Shown: positions 24,030 to 36,363 of the stretch, in pieces
How the letters are laid out: every line of letters begins with the position of its first letter
How positions within the stretch are numbered: the stretch's first letter is position 1
Assembly: GCA_028095005.1 (NCBI GenBank)
Contig: CM051462.1
Coordinates: 232,208,473 to 232,272,472, forward strand
Reading direction: 5' to 3'
DNA from: Rhynchospora pubera
Taxonomy: Eukaryota > Streptophyta > Magnoliopsida > Poales > Cyperaceae
Length of the DNA stretch: 64,000 nucleotides
Translations under genes and position numbers: made by a program
The notes under the pieces: generated by a model
Told to the model about the DNA's origin: nothing
Seen by the model: the letters and a program-made list of their open reading frames with translations, nothing else
Database searches by the model: none

Positions 24030-25708
24030 CAAAGTTATCTAAAAATTAGAAAATGTTTCACATGTACTTCAGTTATCAAAAAACCTATGAGTAGAGAATT
24101 CAATACATGAATTCGTAACAACAAAAACTTTTCTGTTTCATTTCTCTTTCCAGTGTGGCAATATTGGATTCAGTCCGGCTTAATTCAATATTCCAGTACA
24201 TTTAATACTAAAAAACTGTAATAGCAAGATGTAGTCATTTTATGAGAACAAATATTTTGTTACCTAGGAGTCAAATGATATGCTGGTAGTTTATCAGGAT
24301 GGCTCAGATACATTCCACAGTAGACCACATCAGTCAACCAACTCAATGCTAGCTCGATTGCATAGATGTTTAAGAGAAACTCCAAGATGAAACAGGCATA
24401 ATTGCATCTATATCAATTTATAAACAAGTTTGCAATATTTAAAAGGAATCGATCATGTATAAGAAATGCTCAGAATTCAATACATGATACAGATGCAATT
24501 ATGCATGTTGGTGGTGCTTCCATTTAGAGAGAGAGAGAGAGTTACCTTGCTCATATCAAGCGAAACAATCCCCTTCTTTGTCTTATATTTCTAATGGATT
24601 TTCAATATAACAGTCGGACAAAGAAAATGGAAGTACTCTGACCAAGGAAAAATGTGGCTTAGAAATGGCATATGGTGGCACCAACTTGCTTGAGCCATGC
24701 ATGACTTGCTGCCATACTCCAATTTCCATTTTCTTCCTCTTATTTTGATTTTGATTTCCTATGTTGGGAATGGAAATAGAAAAGCCTAGCAAAGAAGAAA
24801 TGATCGGACGAAGAATCAAATGCATGTATGCTAATAACTTAATTATGCCATTATAACAAACCAGATCAAAATGAATATAGCATCAAATTTTGATGTTCTA
24901 ATATATTGAATTCTCTCTTAGAGGTGCCAGAGCAAAATTTTTTAGAGTTTTCATAAATTTCACTGATCAAACACCGCTATATAGCCTTTTTCCTCTAAAA
25001 ATGTCAATAGATTTTGGCATCATACATTAACCAATGATCATTTATGGTCTCACTGTGGTTCTGAATACAGTACATACATATCAGACAGTAACATGTAATA
25101 TGTACAAAGAAAATAGGAAGCCTTCTAGTATTTCACCAAATCTAAACAGCCTTTGTAGTCTAGATACAATAGTTTACCTCAGAAATCATTATGTTTCATT
25201 TAAATAAGTTTCAAAGCTGATACTCCAGCAAAAACACAACACCCTACATCTATTCTATTCTATGCTTCTAGTTTTGTTATTCTCCTTCAATTCATCATAA
25301 ACGCCAACATACACAACACCCTACATTATTTTTATTAAAATGCAATTCTAAACTAACCAATATACTGTAGCACTATAAGAAATTTTAATGCCATAACCAA
25401 TTTATTAAAAAAAATACTGAGGTAATGTTGCCTGACATTTGACTGGTTTTTTTCATAAAAATTTCAATTATTAAACCTCAAGTAATTACAGATAACATTA
25501 AAAACAAAATAAATAAGTAGAAAAGTTATTACCTTTCTGGTTTCATAGCCTCGACTACCTTCTTCACCACTATACAACTCTAACTTCAAAAAAAATTAAT
25601 AATAACATCAAATTTATAATGAACATGATATATTCTAAAAATCAGAAGCTAAAAGTTTCATGCCTCATTGAGACATTAACACAAACATTTTGTAATCAAC
25701 GAAACCTT
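24030..25708 (-). other. Non-coding with weak exon-like segments
   Basis: Minus-strand segments at about 24345-24240 (ending HLTPR|GTAAC) and about 25566-25520 (ending CCAGAAAG|GTAATA) have open frames and donors and could be further decayed exons of the isocitrate dehydrogenase fragment. Similarity is too weak to be sure. The rest is AT-rich. Confidence 0.25.
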
Positions 25709-25725
25709 AAGAAATACAACATTAG

Positions 25726-26750
25726 GGATTTTAAGCACTACCAGATTGGACGCGTAAAAAACCCTAGCACGATTATTGAGGCGTCGTTAGGCGATTATTA
25801 GCGATCCTTGAGGTTCTCCCTCTCCCACCCCTCTCTGACCTTCGGCGATCCCCCGTTCTCCGCGGCTTGCCTAGACAATCTGAAAACCTTAGGCGGGGAG
25901 GCCGCCGTCGACCTCCCCCCGCCACATCTCCCTCCTTTCTTCCTTTTTTCTGATTTTTGGTTCTATTTCGTCTCTGATGGCATTTGTGCCGGGTGAATCT
26001 TGGATTCGATCTTCTCCGACCTTTTCCAATTTGGTGGTGGGTCGTAAGTGTGTGGCCGACGAATGCAGAGCCCCTATGTGTGTGCTGCGGCCATGGAGAA
26101 CCAGTAGGTTTAGCCGTTGTTATTGTGTTTTCGGCGATGCGGTCGTGGTGTGGTACAGCTGACGATGTGGTCGTGGAGAACCCACGGGTTTAGTCGTTGT
26201 TGGTGCGGTCGACGAAGCGATCCTGGTGCGGTACGGCTGGCGATGTGGTCATGGTGCGGTACATTCGGCGATGCGGTCAAAGTGCGGTACAACTGGCAAT
26301 GCGGTCATGATAAGGTCGTGGTACCGTACAGACGGCGATGCGATCAGGGTGCGGTACAGTACGTGATGTGGTCATGGTGCGGACAGCTAGCGGGTGTACT
26401 GTTGTTGTGGGTCTGGGCCGTGGCTGTGCGATGTGGTTGAAGAGAGTTGTGTCTCTCGTTGCAAATAGACCGTAGGTGTGGTGTGACCGACCGATGTGGT
26501 TTGGTTATGGTTGTGTAGTCGTTCTGTCGTTCAGAAGGGCTAATAGTTGTCGGCTAGGTTTCGGGTGAAGTTTAGCGTTTAGTGGTAGGGGTTGATACCG
26601 ACTTAGAATGTGAACTGGTTAAGGGTTTACTATTTTTTCTTTTGAAGTTCGTACCGGTTTTGGTATGAACTTGAAGCCTTTTGTTTTGAGATTTTTGTAA
26701 TCCTTTTCTTTTTATTAATGAAAATTGCTAGCTTTTGCTAGCCCTCAAAA
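25726..26750 (+). mobile_element. Non-autonomous retroposon with 17-bp target duplication
   Basis: AAGAAATACAACATTAG stands at 25709-25725 and again at 26751-26767, a perfect 17-bp target-site duplication of the type made by LINE machinery. The 1025-bp insert is much richer in GC than its surroundings, starts with an AACCCTAGC-type 5' region, and ends with TTTGTAATCC, TTTTATTAATG and the inverted word TTGCTAGCTTTTGCTAGCC, like plant L1 3' ends. No reverse transcriptase is present and open frames are short. It looks like a SINE-like or internally deleted L1-dependent element. Confidence 0.75.
26117..26395 (+). repeat. GC-rich minisatellite inside the retroposon
   Basis: Degenerate tandem units of about 26-29 bases built on GGCGATGCGGTCATGGTGCG followed by GTACA. 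Small open frames through it (both strands) are by-products of the repeat. Confidence 0.75.
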
Positions 26751-26793
26751 AAGAAATACAACATTAGTGGATAAAATTGAGAAAGAAAAATAC

Positions 26794-26955
26794 CAGTTAG
26801 TAAAAGCATTGACGTCTCTAGCCTCTGTCTCAACTCTCTCGCAAGCCTTCGATGGATTCGACTCGACCCAGTCATGAATACTCGAGCTAAATTCTTGTGC
26901 TGAACACAACTGATGTCCTCCATTTCTACTTTGAATTCCTTCTATGTTTGTCCTC
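26794..26955 (-). pseudogene. Well-formed orphan exon, unknown protein
   Basis: On the minus strand TTTTCAG|G opens a 162-base segment with one fully open frame (reading HQLCSAQEFSSSIHDWVESN and then PSKACERVETEARDVNAFTN) and closes with CTG|GTATTT. Both splice sites are good. The sequence is hydrophilic and helix-prone. I do not recognise it. The retroposon at 25726-26750 sits just downstream, in what would be the next intron. Confidence 0.4.
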
Positions 26956-28422
26956 CTGAAAAATAAATAAAAACCTAAAATCAGAAATCAACTTGAATAT
27001 GTCAATTAAAGAACTTGAATATGCCAATAGCTGTAACAATGGTTGCAGAGCAAGTCGGCGCCGATCTCCATACGGCGAATCAGAGCCATGCTCGAAAGAA
27101 GGAGAGGCCAAGAGGAGCGCATTTGGCGTGGTGTCCACCATACAGGAGAGAGACATCACGAGGAAGAAACAAAAGTCGGATGGGTCATGGCATCGCGACG
27201 GATCCAGGAGTTGGATGAATAATTAGCGAAGGAGGGGGAGTGTTGATCTGAGGACTTTTCTTAGGTTAGAGAAGGAGGCGGCGGTTCAGATTTCTTTTCC
27301 AATTTCTATAGTTGCTTATTAGGGTACACGCGAAGGAGGGGAAACGGAGTGAGAGAGGAGGAGGAGGTCGGGCGAAAACGCTAGGGCTGCGATGGACTTT
27401 CTATTTTGAGAATTTGTGATGGAAAAATGGAGAAGGAAGGATAGGGGAGTACACACAACGGCAGTAGGAATCGAACTCGCTTCGAGTAGCTGCGCAAATT
27501 TGTTATTAACCATCCAGCGATTTATTTTTTTTTTTGTTTACAGAAATAGCGATGTATATCATATTGATCAATGGTTTATAATGATGTTAATAATTGTGTT
27601 TAACCTCTTTTTTGAAAAATGCTGACCTTACTAAGGGTGCTTTATAAGTAGCAGAGATAGAGATTATAAAAAAAAATTAAACTTGAAATTATAGAAAAGG
27701 GCAATCTCAAACTATCCTATAAAATTACGCATTCAATAAATCAACGATCTAAAACATGTAAAGGCTATCATTGGCATGCCTGACACAGCACCCAATGTCA
27801 TTTACATATATAGTAACTGTTGCAATTGGACTTTCTTTACTTCAAAAGTACTGTCACATTAGCATAGTTTATTTAACTCCAAAGAACTACACAAAGGGGA
27901 GATTAATACTTCTGTTGGCACCTGATCATTGTTATTTAGCTAGCCATCCGAGTCCGACCATGGAGAGGCAGCCTAGCTGAAACTCAGCTACAACAGAAAG
28001 CCATTTACTGATTTTCGTTAACAAGTAACAACACATTAATTTCTAGAAGCAAGATTTCAGGTCCTATTTTTTCAATAATGACACAAATGGCCCTGCTTTA
28101 GTTATATCTGCAAAAATATGCTATTATGATGCAAGGTCTTCGAGGGTATTTTGGTGAGCAATTCCGGAGACCCCAGAGAACGGCACCAAAACGAGAGAGA
28201 GAAGGAAGCCAGAAGTCTAGAACCCAGAAGTAATAGCGAGGCGGGCTAAGAGAGAGAAACCAAGCTGAGAGCTTCGCCATTGGGCTGGTTTAGTTATATT
28301 GGGCTGTAACTTGTACTTGGTCTTAGACGTAATGGACCCATTATTAGGCCTACATCTTCTCTGCGACTCTGCCTATTTAGCAGTTAGCACTTCGATATTT
28401 TTTTTTCAGGAATTATAAGTGT
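26956..28422. other. Possible promoter/5' region of the minus-strand patchwork; no firm gene
   Basis: Around 27020-27420 the sequence is GC-richer with short competing frames on both strands. Near 28098-28280 a minus-strand frame begins MAKLSAWFLSLSP in CT-rich, 5'UTR-like sequence. Neither resembles a known protein. A segment at 27773-27930 is a diverged match to 20327-20640. Confidence 0.3.
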
Positions 28423-28694
28423 CATCGGCAAATATACCATTCCAGTCATCGCTAAATACAAAGTGAACATATACACCAAACAAAGTGAACATATAAACAA
28501 TCTAAGTGAACACTTACAAACAAATAAGTGTCGTCATCACTTGTTCAGAAGTTTACATGTATATTCAACTTATTTTCATTGAACTTATTTGTTTGTATGT
28601 GTTCACTTAGATCGTCGATAAGTTCACTTTGTTTGCTGTATATGTTCACTTTATATTTAACGATGGCTAGGATGATATATTTACCGATGGCAGT
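28423..28694. mobile_element. Foldback MITE
   Basis: CATCGGCAAATATACC with AAGTGAACATAT pairs with ATATGTTCACTT and TATATTTACCGATG over arms of about 110 bases. The word AAGTGAACA occurs three times on the left and its complement three times on the right. A partial relative is at 42490-42686. Confidence 0.75.
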
Positions 28695-28842
28695 AATCAA
28701 TTTCCTTTTTGTTTTGCGTGAATTGTACACACAAGAGGAATGATACTGGCCGCAATATAAATATATATTTAAATATTACTCGATCTTTAGCGCTGTCTCT
28801 CACTCGATCTCGTATAGCTCTCTCAGTTGGACGAAGAAAAAC

Positions 28843-29113
28843 CCGGACGCTTCCCTCTCACGGAGACAGATCGACTTCGCCTCCTATTACGCTGACGCAT
28901 CTCTCTCTCTCGACATGTCTACTTCGCCTTATCTGCTGTCACTTATCCCAACGATTTGTTACTGGTTGGTGTACGGTGGCCCTTTTTCTCATATGCAGTT
29001 TTATCCTTAAACTAATGTATGCTGCTGCCATTATCATCTCAGGATATCCCAAGAGAGATACAATCTAATTTTAGCAGATCAATTGCAGAAATTACATGTC
29101 CATCTACCAATTC
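28843..29113. repeat. Segmental duplication copy 1 (pair with 38855-39139)
   Basis: Begins CGGACGCTTCCCTCTCACGG and ends CATGTCCATCTACCAATT in both copies, with about 10% differences and small indels. It lies next to the LINE below. Confidence 0.85.
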
Positions 29114-29288
29114 AAGTTTATTTTGTAAAGATGATAAAAAGGGAACTCTCCAGCCCAATTCACTCTCTATCCAAAATGTCACAAGTAATATGCTAGTTTC
29201 AATGTTTCATCTTCTAAAGAAACAGTTTGCATCTGGTGGTCAGTCAATTTGAAATAAAATACGGCAAAAAAACCAGATGGGATCAAAT

Positions 29289-31253
29289 TCAATTACACTT
29301 TTCAAATCCACAAAAAAAAAAAATCCTGTAATGCTTCCACAGTAATATACTATATATTAGATTAAAATTGTATTGCTTATTTAGTACGTAGAAATTGAAT
29401 ATATATATAGAGACTCCTCTAGTTAAAAATAAATTCATGTGATCATTCTTCCAAACATCAGCTAAGAAAGCCTCAGGTTTCTTAGTTTTACTAAAAGCAA
29501 TAGGAAAAGTAACATCTAAAGTAGCATTTCCAGTCCAATTATCCGTCCAGAATCTAATTTGTTTGCCATTACCAACAATATGTCTAAAACCTACATTCAG
29601 GATAGGTATAAGGGAGTTAATCTCCTTCCAAAAAAAAGAACTAGTAGAGGGGCATCTATAGTTATATTTAATGGAAACTAACTCTTTCCACAATGCTTTA
29701 TGCTCAGAGTAAAAGAGTTTCCAAACCCATTTTCCCATTAAAGTAAAGTTCATGAGCTTTAGGTTGGTGATACCCCATCCCCCAAACTCTTTTTTCCTAC
29801 AAATACAATCCCACTTAACTAAAGGATATTTCTTAGCATTAATTCCTTGAAGGTTTCCCCATAAGAAGTTCCTCCTTAATTTATCAATCTTAGCAACAAC
29901 CCAAGAAGGACAAGGAAAGATTGATAAATGATATAAGGGAAGAGAGGAAAGAACAGCATTAATCAGAACCAATCTCCCTCCTAGAGAGAGCATATTCCCT
30001 TTCCAATTGGAAAGTTTTTTATGAATTTTCTCAATTAGGTGGTTCCAATCAGTCCTACTTGGTTTTTTCCAATGCAAAGGAACTCCTAAATATTTAATGG
30101 GAAGAGATCCTAACTTACAATTAAAAATGTGAGCTAAAGAGCTAGCCCTAGTTCTATTAATATTAAGGGGAATAAGCTCAGTTTTGGCATAATTAATCTT
30201 GAGACCAGAAATTCCCTCAAAAGCCCTTAAAGCCCATTGAACTTTGTCTAGACCTGTTTCATCCGCTTTGAGGAAAAGAAGTGTGTCATCTGCATACTGC
30301 AGATGCATCACCTTAGAACCATCTGATAAAGTTGGTCCTAATCCCTCAAAATGGCCTCTACTTACTCCTCGATGAAAAATTTTAGAAAGACCATCAGCTG
30401 CAAGGATGAAAAGATAAGGGGAAATTGGATCACCTTGTCTAAGACCCTTCTTACATTCAAACTGTTGTCCCATCTTCCCATTAATAAGAACAGAAGTTGT
30501 ACCTTTCACTAAAATCTTAGACATCCAACTTATCCACTGAGGATGAAAACCTCTAAGATGTAAGATTTTCATGAGAAAAGTCCAACTCACGTTATCAAAA
30601 GCCTTCTCAAAATCTAATTTAAGAAGAACACCTTGTTCTTTGGTAAGATGCACATGGTGAGTAATTTCCTGTGCAGCTACCACTCCCTCTAGGATAAACC
30701 TATCTTGCAAAAAACCACTCTGAGTAGAACTAATAAGTTTATTTAAAACAGGTGCCAACCTATTAGCCAGTACCTTAGTAAAAATTTTGAAGATGCAGTT
30801 AATAAGACTGATGGGCCTAAAATCAGTCACTCTCATAGCATCTGAAACTTTTAGAATAAGGCACAAAGTAGCCTTGTTCAACAAAGCAATATCTAACCTA
30901 TTAAAGAAAAAATCTTCAAACAAACTAAAAATGTCTTCCTTAATGACCTCCCAAAAGTGTTGATAAAAACACATTGGTAGACCATCAGGACCTGGGGCCT
31001 TGTCAGGACCAAGTTGAGTAACAGCCTTATGAATCTCTTCTAAAGAAAAAGGAAGAATTAAAAGACTGTTATCTTCAATACTTACTTGCTCCTCCACCGA
31101 CCAAATACTATCCTGCAAACTACCCCAATTAACAGAACACGAACCCAAAAGGGAAGAGAAGTGTTCAAAAACATGATTTTCAATGAGAACAGAATCCCTT
31201 GTTTCAGAACCATTAATTACCATATGAGTAATTAGGTTTTTTTTCTTTCTCAA
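29289..31253 (-). CDS. LINE (L1 type) ORF2, reverse-transcriptase part
   Basis: 654 codons on the minus strand, in the same frame as the endonuclease ORF at 31326-32360. Visible reverse transcriptase blocks in order are PDKAPGPDGLPMCFYQ, RPISLINCIFKIFTKVLANR, GLRQGDPISPYLFILA and the catalytic QYADDTLLF. The L1-type RT then continues through YLGVPLHWKKP and WGITNLKLMNFTLMGKWVWK. The C-terminal zinc-knuckle region normally found in plant L1 (zf-RVT) is absent: the homology stops near 29410 and is replaced by about 40 unrelated residues. The element has therefore lost its 3' end. It copies its own RNA into DNA at a nick; this copy is dead. Confidence 0.93.
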   Translation of the reverse strand: MRKKKNLITHMVINGSETRDSVLIENHVFEHFSSLLGSCSVNWGSLQDSIWSVEEQVSIEDNSLLILPFSLEEIHKAVTQLGPDKAPGPDGLPMCFYQHFWEVIKEDIFSLFEDFFFNRLDIALLNKATLCLILKVSDAMRVTDFRPISLINCIFKIFTKVLANRLAPVLNKLISSTQSGFLQDRFILEGVVAAQEITHHVHLTKEQGVLLKLDFEKAFDNVSWTFLMKILHLRGFHPQWISWMSKILVKGTTSVLINGKMGQQFECKKGLRQGDPISPYLFILAADGLSKIFHRGVSRGHFEGLGPTLSDGSKVMHLQYADDTLLFLKADETGLDKVQWALRAFEGISGLKINYAKTELIPLNINRTRASSLAHIFNCKLGSLPIKYLGVPLHWKKPSRTDWNHLIEKIHKKLSNWKGNMLSLGGRLVLINAVLSSLPLYHLSIFPCPSWVVAKIDKLRRNFLWGNLQGINAKKYPLVKWDCICRKKEFGGWGITNLKLMNFTLMGKWVWKLFYSEHKALWKELVSIKYNYRCPSTSSFFWKEINSLIPILNVGFRHIVGNGKQIRFWTDNWTGNATLDVTFPIAFSKTKKPEAFLADVWKNDHMNLFLTRGVSIYIFNFYVLNKQYNFNLIYSILLWKHYRIFFFCGFEKCN

Positions 31254-31325
31254 AGAAGCATATCTATGGAAAAATTTTGTGTTAGCATCGCCTTCTTTTA
31301 ACCAAGTAACCTTCGAACGTTGTTT

Positions 31326-32360
31326 CTAATAAATTTCTTCATTCTGAAACAAATCATAAAGGTCTTCCTTGGCCAAAAGAAAATTCTCACACTCTAAATT
31401 ATTTAAAGATCTGTGCTCAGCCAGATCCTCAAAAAATTTAATATCATCTACAAGAGATGCTTTTTTATCTGTAATTTCCTTTCCTAAATTAGCTCCCCAA
31501 CCTCTAAACTTATTTTGAAGGACCTGAATCTTTGTAATCCAATTATAAGCCTTAGTAGTTCCTAAAGGAATTTGTCTCCACCAAAAAGAAAAACGTTGAT
31601 TCAGATCTTCATAACCTAACCAGGTTTTTTCAAATCTAAAAAGTCGATTAATCTGAACTTCAGGGATGCCAGCATCCAAAACTATGGGTGTGTGATCAGA
31701 GTAAATCCTAGGTAAACTATAAGAGTAAGATTGTGCAAAAGTATCGAGCCAATCCTGACTAGTTAAAAACCTATCAAGACAAGCAAACTTTAAACTCTGT
31801 CCACCTTTAGCCCAAGTATACTTCCTATCCAGACACCTGAAATCCAAAAGATTGAATCTAGAGATCCAATTATTGAATTTGTTGACATTTCTAGAATCAA
31901 AAGAAACTCCTATTCGTTCTGACCTATTCCTAATTATATTAAAATCACCTCCTACCACCCAAATTTGTTCAGCCATTGTACTTAAACCTTCTAACTCAGC
32001 CCAAAAAGACTGTTTTAGACTGGCTAAGACAGGGCCATAAACAAAAGTGAAACAGAAGGGCTTATTCAAAAATTTTGATCTAGCTTTGACAGAAATTGAG
32101 AATCTATTAACTATCCAGTCCAAAATTATAAACTTAGAATCATCAATCCCCACTAATAAGCCTCCAGAGGCTCCTTCCGAAAGGAGATATTTCCAAGTAT
32201 AAACTGGACTAATAAGAGATAAATGCCTATTGAAGAATTTTTCTCTTTTAGTTTCTTGAATACTTAAGACATCAGGATGAATCAATTTAATGAAATCAAC
32301 CAATTGTCCATGTTTATTGGGACCTCTTAAACCTCTAATGTTCCAAGAAAAAATCTTCAT
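31326..32360 (-). CDS. LINE ORF2, endonuclease part (in-frame stop downstream)
   Basis: 344 codons of an exonuclease-endonuclease-phosphatase (APE-like) domain: MKIFSWNIRGLRG at the start, then IQETKR, VVGGDFNIIRN and YSDHTPIV. The frame ends at TAG (31328-31326). The next 24 codons and the reverse transcriptase ORF continue in the same frame (KQRSKVTWLKEGDANTKFFH). Plant L1 elements have Trp in this position before KQRSK, so a single TGG to TAG change explains the break. The ATG lies 3 bases after the ORF1 stop. Confidence 0.93.
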   Translation of the reverse strand: MKIFSWNIRGLRGPNKHGQLVDFIKLIHPDVLSIQETKREKFFNRHLSLISPVYTWKYLLSEGASGGLLVGIDDSKFIILDWIVNRFSISVKARSKFLNKPFCFTFVYGPVLASLKQSFWAELEGLSTMAEQIWVVGGDFNIIRNRSERIGVSFDSRNVNKFNNWISRFNLLDFRCLDRKYTWAKGGQSLKFACLDRFLTSQDWLDTFAQSYSYSLPRIYSDHTPIVLDAGIPEVQINRLFRFEKTWLGYEDLNQRFSFWWRQIPLGTTKAYNWITKIQVLQNKFRGWGANLGKEITDKKASLVDDIKFFEDLAEHRSLNNLECENFLLAKEDLYDLFQNEEIY

Positions 32361-32363
32361 TAA

Positions 32364-33032
32364 CTAACTTAAAACAAACCCACTCTGATCTATACTTAAA
32401 TGTTGCAAGGAAACAGTAATGCCTTCCAACATCTGCAGAATTTTAACTGGTTCATAACTCCTAAGAGACTTAACTACATTTAATCTTTTTTCCAAATTAT
32501 CTCCAAAGGAAATCCCAAAATCCTCTAGAAGAGAGACAATCTGTGAATTAGAAAGACTACTCAAATGAAAAATACCTGTGAGCGCAGCACTTGGAGCATC
32601 CAAAGGGCCAACAGCTGCTTGATCTTGTGTCACTTCAACTCCATATCCAAACTGTTCCTGAGCAATTTCTGGAGAAAGCACCTGATCAACAGGAGATGAG
32701 ACCAATCCTAAGCCATCAGAAATTCGAGCAGTATTTATGTCTCGGATTTTTGCCTCTAACTCTCTTCTTTTTTCAGCTTGAGCCTTTAGAGCTCTAGTAT
32801 ACCACTCCATTTCTTCAATTTGATCCTTAAGGGCTTTGTTTTCCTGCTCCCTCTTCTTAAGCAGAGCCTTGATGTTGGCTAACTCCTGCTTAGAACCAGA
32901 AGTCGGTCCAACAGTACTTGCAGATTTAACAATGTTACTGCCTGACTTTTGAGACTTAGTGTCATCTGAGATGACGATAGTCTGAGGCACGGGAGGACTA
33001 GAGGCTTTATTATCTGTACGGATAAATGTCAT
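32364..33032 (-). CDS. LINE ORF1-position protein, coiled coil
   Basis: 222 codons ending TAG, three bases before the ORF2 ATG. Residues about 50-100 form a long charged coiled coil (KALLKKREQENKALKDQIEE). The usual RNA-binding DUF4283 domain and CCHC knuckle of plant L1 ORF1 are not visible, so this is either the C-terminal part of a truncated ORF1 or an unusual short one. A stop codon directly precedes the first ATG. A 22-base sequence at its start (33007-33031) recurs 76 bases upstream (33083-33107). Confidence 0.65.
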   Translation of the reverse strand: MTFIRTDNKASSPPVPQTIVISDDTKSQKSGSNIVKSASTVGPTSGSKQELANIKALLKKREQENKALKDQIEEMEWYTRALKAQAEKRRELEAKIRDINTARISDGLGLVSSPVDQVLSPEIAQEQFGYGVEVTQDQAAVGPLDAPSAALTGIFHLSSLSNSQIVSLLEDFGISFGDNLEKRLNVVKSLRSYEPVKILQMLEGITVSLQHLSIDQSGFVLS

Positions 33033-33035
33033 TCA

Positions 33036-34334
<1,299 letters not shown>

Positions 34335-35258
34335 AATAAAAAATGCGGGTCTTGCCCGACATCTTTTTCATCACAATATACATATATTTATGTGAAATTA
34401 TTCTATTTCGACCAGCATAGCCCACCTGTCATCCGATATTGGCTGCAAATATATGGTTCCCTAGCACAGTATAGCATGCAGCGGAGTGCAGCACAGAAAA
34501 ATACATGTCGGACCTAGACGTATAGGGTAAAGAACTCAAATGGGGTTGGTAGCACACACAAAAAAAATGGCCTTATCAATTAGGTCCACTAAAACATTTT
34601 TGCTATGTTAGAACAATACGAAAACGTTTAACACAAAATTAGATTAAATCAGATCTATTTGATGTGCAACTCTAGCTAATATATTTCCGTCCTTTCTCGA
34701 AAAATTAAAACAAATATAATGGCGGTACTTGTAAATTTTGAGCAAAAACTAAAAGGTGAGCGTTTCTGGGCTGACTATTAAGCCCCGAAAACAAAGGACT
34801 CCAACTGAGTACAGGACTTAGAGATATACTCGGTTTAACTAAAAGTTTGAACTGGTTCATAGCGAGAACATGTACTGAAAAGAAAACTGCAAGTTAATGA
34901 AAGATGTGGTTTTCAAAATGTACGCAAGTGCTTTACCATACAAGACCCTGCTTTTGAAAAAAGTAAAAAAAAAAAAATTTAAATAAATCTACTACGAGGT
35001 CATCCATAAGGCCAGACGCCACAAATATGTATTGCTTCCTCAAATGAGACGATGCCTTAATTATAAAACATAAAAATTCGTAATCAGAAATTTAAAGAGT
35101 TCCCATCAACATAAATACATAATGCAAAAGATGTCCACAAACATTATCAATCACAAAATCTGGCTACCAACAGAGAATGTTACCCTACTAGTGAAAATAA
35201 AGAAGTAAACAGAGCTAGATTTATCTTCCAAAACATGCAAATAAATTGATTGGGTTTT

Positions 35259-36305
35259 TTAAGCCCTCCTCTTCTTCTTCGTCAAAAACACATCGGTCAG
35301 CACCGTTTTTGATTGGAGGGAAGCTTTTAGTAGCCCTAAACCCTAATTAGATAAATCAAAATTTCAAATCAATTTGTTAAAAGGCATTTACTTAGGATCC
35401 CTATAAAATTACAAATAAAATATATCTACTGCTTGATTCAAGCTCGTTTAATTTGATAAAATTAAATCAAATTTAACTGAAAATAGCTCATTGGAGCTCA
35501 ACTCATGTACACTACTAATAGTTAAGCGTTCATTGCATGGTCGTTGAATTTGCACAAATCAGAATTCAAATTAATGAATAATCAACAGTCTAATTTATAA
35601 AAATATGATTTAAGCACACACAGTCATAGTTCAAGTGACAAAGAAAGGATTTACCTCTTGAAGACCGAGGTAAACGGTCCTTGCTTCAAGGCTACTCAAC
35701 TCACTGACACCGAATTGGTTAAGAAGAGTAATGTTCGAGATTGTGGACGTCGACACCACTGACAGATCATCCATTATGGTGAATGTTGCAACCCCTTTCA
35801 CTATCCCCTTCTCTTCTTTGGCCTCCTTTTCCTTAACAACAAGGCCAGCCGTGTACTCTAATTGTACTGTCATCATCTTTTGGCATAGCGGACAAGGAGA
35901 TCCGTACACATCAGTAACATAATCATGATAAATTTGAGATTTAGAATAGGAATTGTATTGTCCGGAGCATCTATAGTACTTCTTTTCTGCCTCGTCCGGA
36001 GCATCAGTTGCAGAGAGGAGCAAGGAATTAGTTGGGACAGCTTTGGAGCTAGCGGGGTGGAGAAGCTGTGATTTGGTTTGACTTGATACAAAATAGGTGT
36101 CGTCTAGTTGCTCCAGGCTGCCATATGTTGCACCAAGGCTACCAGCCATGGATTCTTTGGTTATGAGTTTGATAACAGATCCAATTGGCATGGCCAAGAG
36201 ACTGAAGAGGAGATCCACCACATCCTTGCCAGCCTCGGCAAATAGTACCTTTTGGGTTTTCTTTTGTATCAGAAGCTTAAGTTTTAGCTTGGTCTCGCTG
36301 GCCAT
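35259..36305 (-). CDS. DUF674 family protein, copy 2
   Basis: Two exons on the minus strand: 36305-35655 (217 codons) and 35342-35259 (27 codons plus TAA), with a 312-bp intron. The donor is GAG|GTAAAT and the acceptor ATTAG|GGT. The predicted protein is 244 residues. Start MASETKLKLKLL was chosen because copy 1 begins there; an upstream in-frame ATG would add 16 hydrophobic residues with no counterpart in copy 1. The DUF674 blocks are all present (AEAGKDVVDLLFSLLAMP, CPLC at 138-141, LLKASLQSKTVLTDVFL). It differs from copy 1 at roughly one residue in nine, except residues 112-128, where about 12 of 17 differ. Both genes look intact; their role is unknown. Confidence 0.9.
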
Positions 36306-36354
36306 GGCAATTAGTAACGAAATGCAGGTGAACAGAAAACAGTTAATGCGCATG

Positions 36355-36363
36355 CATATATAT
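36355..36363 (-). promoter_or_regulatory. TATA-box candidate for DUF674 copy 2
   Basis: ATATATATG on the minus strand about 55 bases upstream of the ATG, matching the element of copy 1. Confidence 0.45.

Larger units (their letters stand above)
29410..33035 (-). mobile_element. LINE-1 type retrotransposon, missing its 3' end
   Basis: It contains ORF1, endonuclease and reverse transcriptase in the normal order, with no poly-A and no 3' zinc-knuckle region. LINE copies are normally truncated at the 5' end, so loss of the 3' end implies a later deletion or rearrangement, perhaps linked to the duplication at 28843-29113. Confidence 0.85.

Noticed and set aside
26110..26440. Frames of 60-107 codons on both strands
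   Set aside because: They arise from the GC-rich minisatellite of the retroposon.
35631..36353. 240-codon uninterrupted reading of DUF674 copy 2
   Set aside because: The first 16 codons have no counterpart in copy 1 and the last seven are intron; the spliced model restores the family C-terminus.
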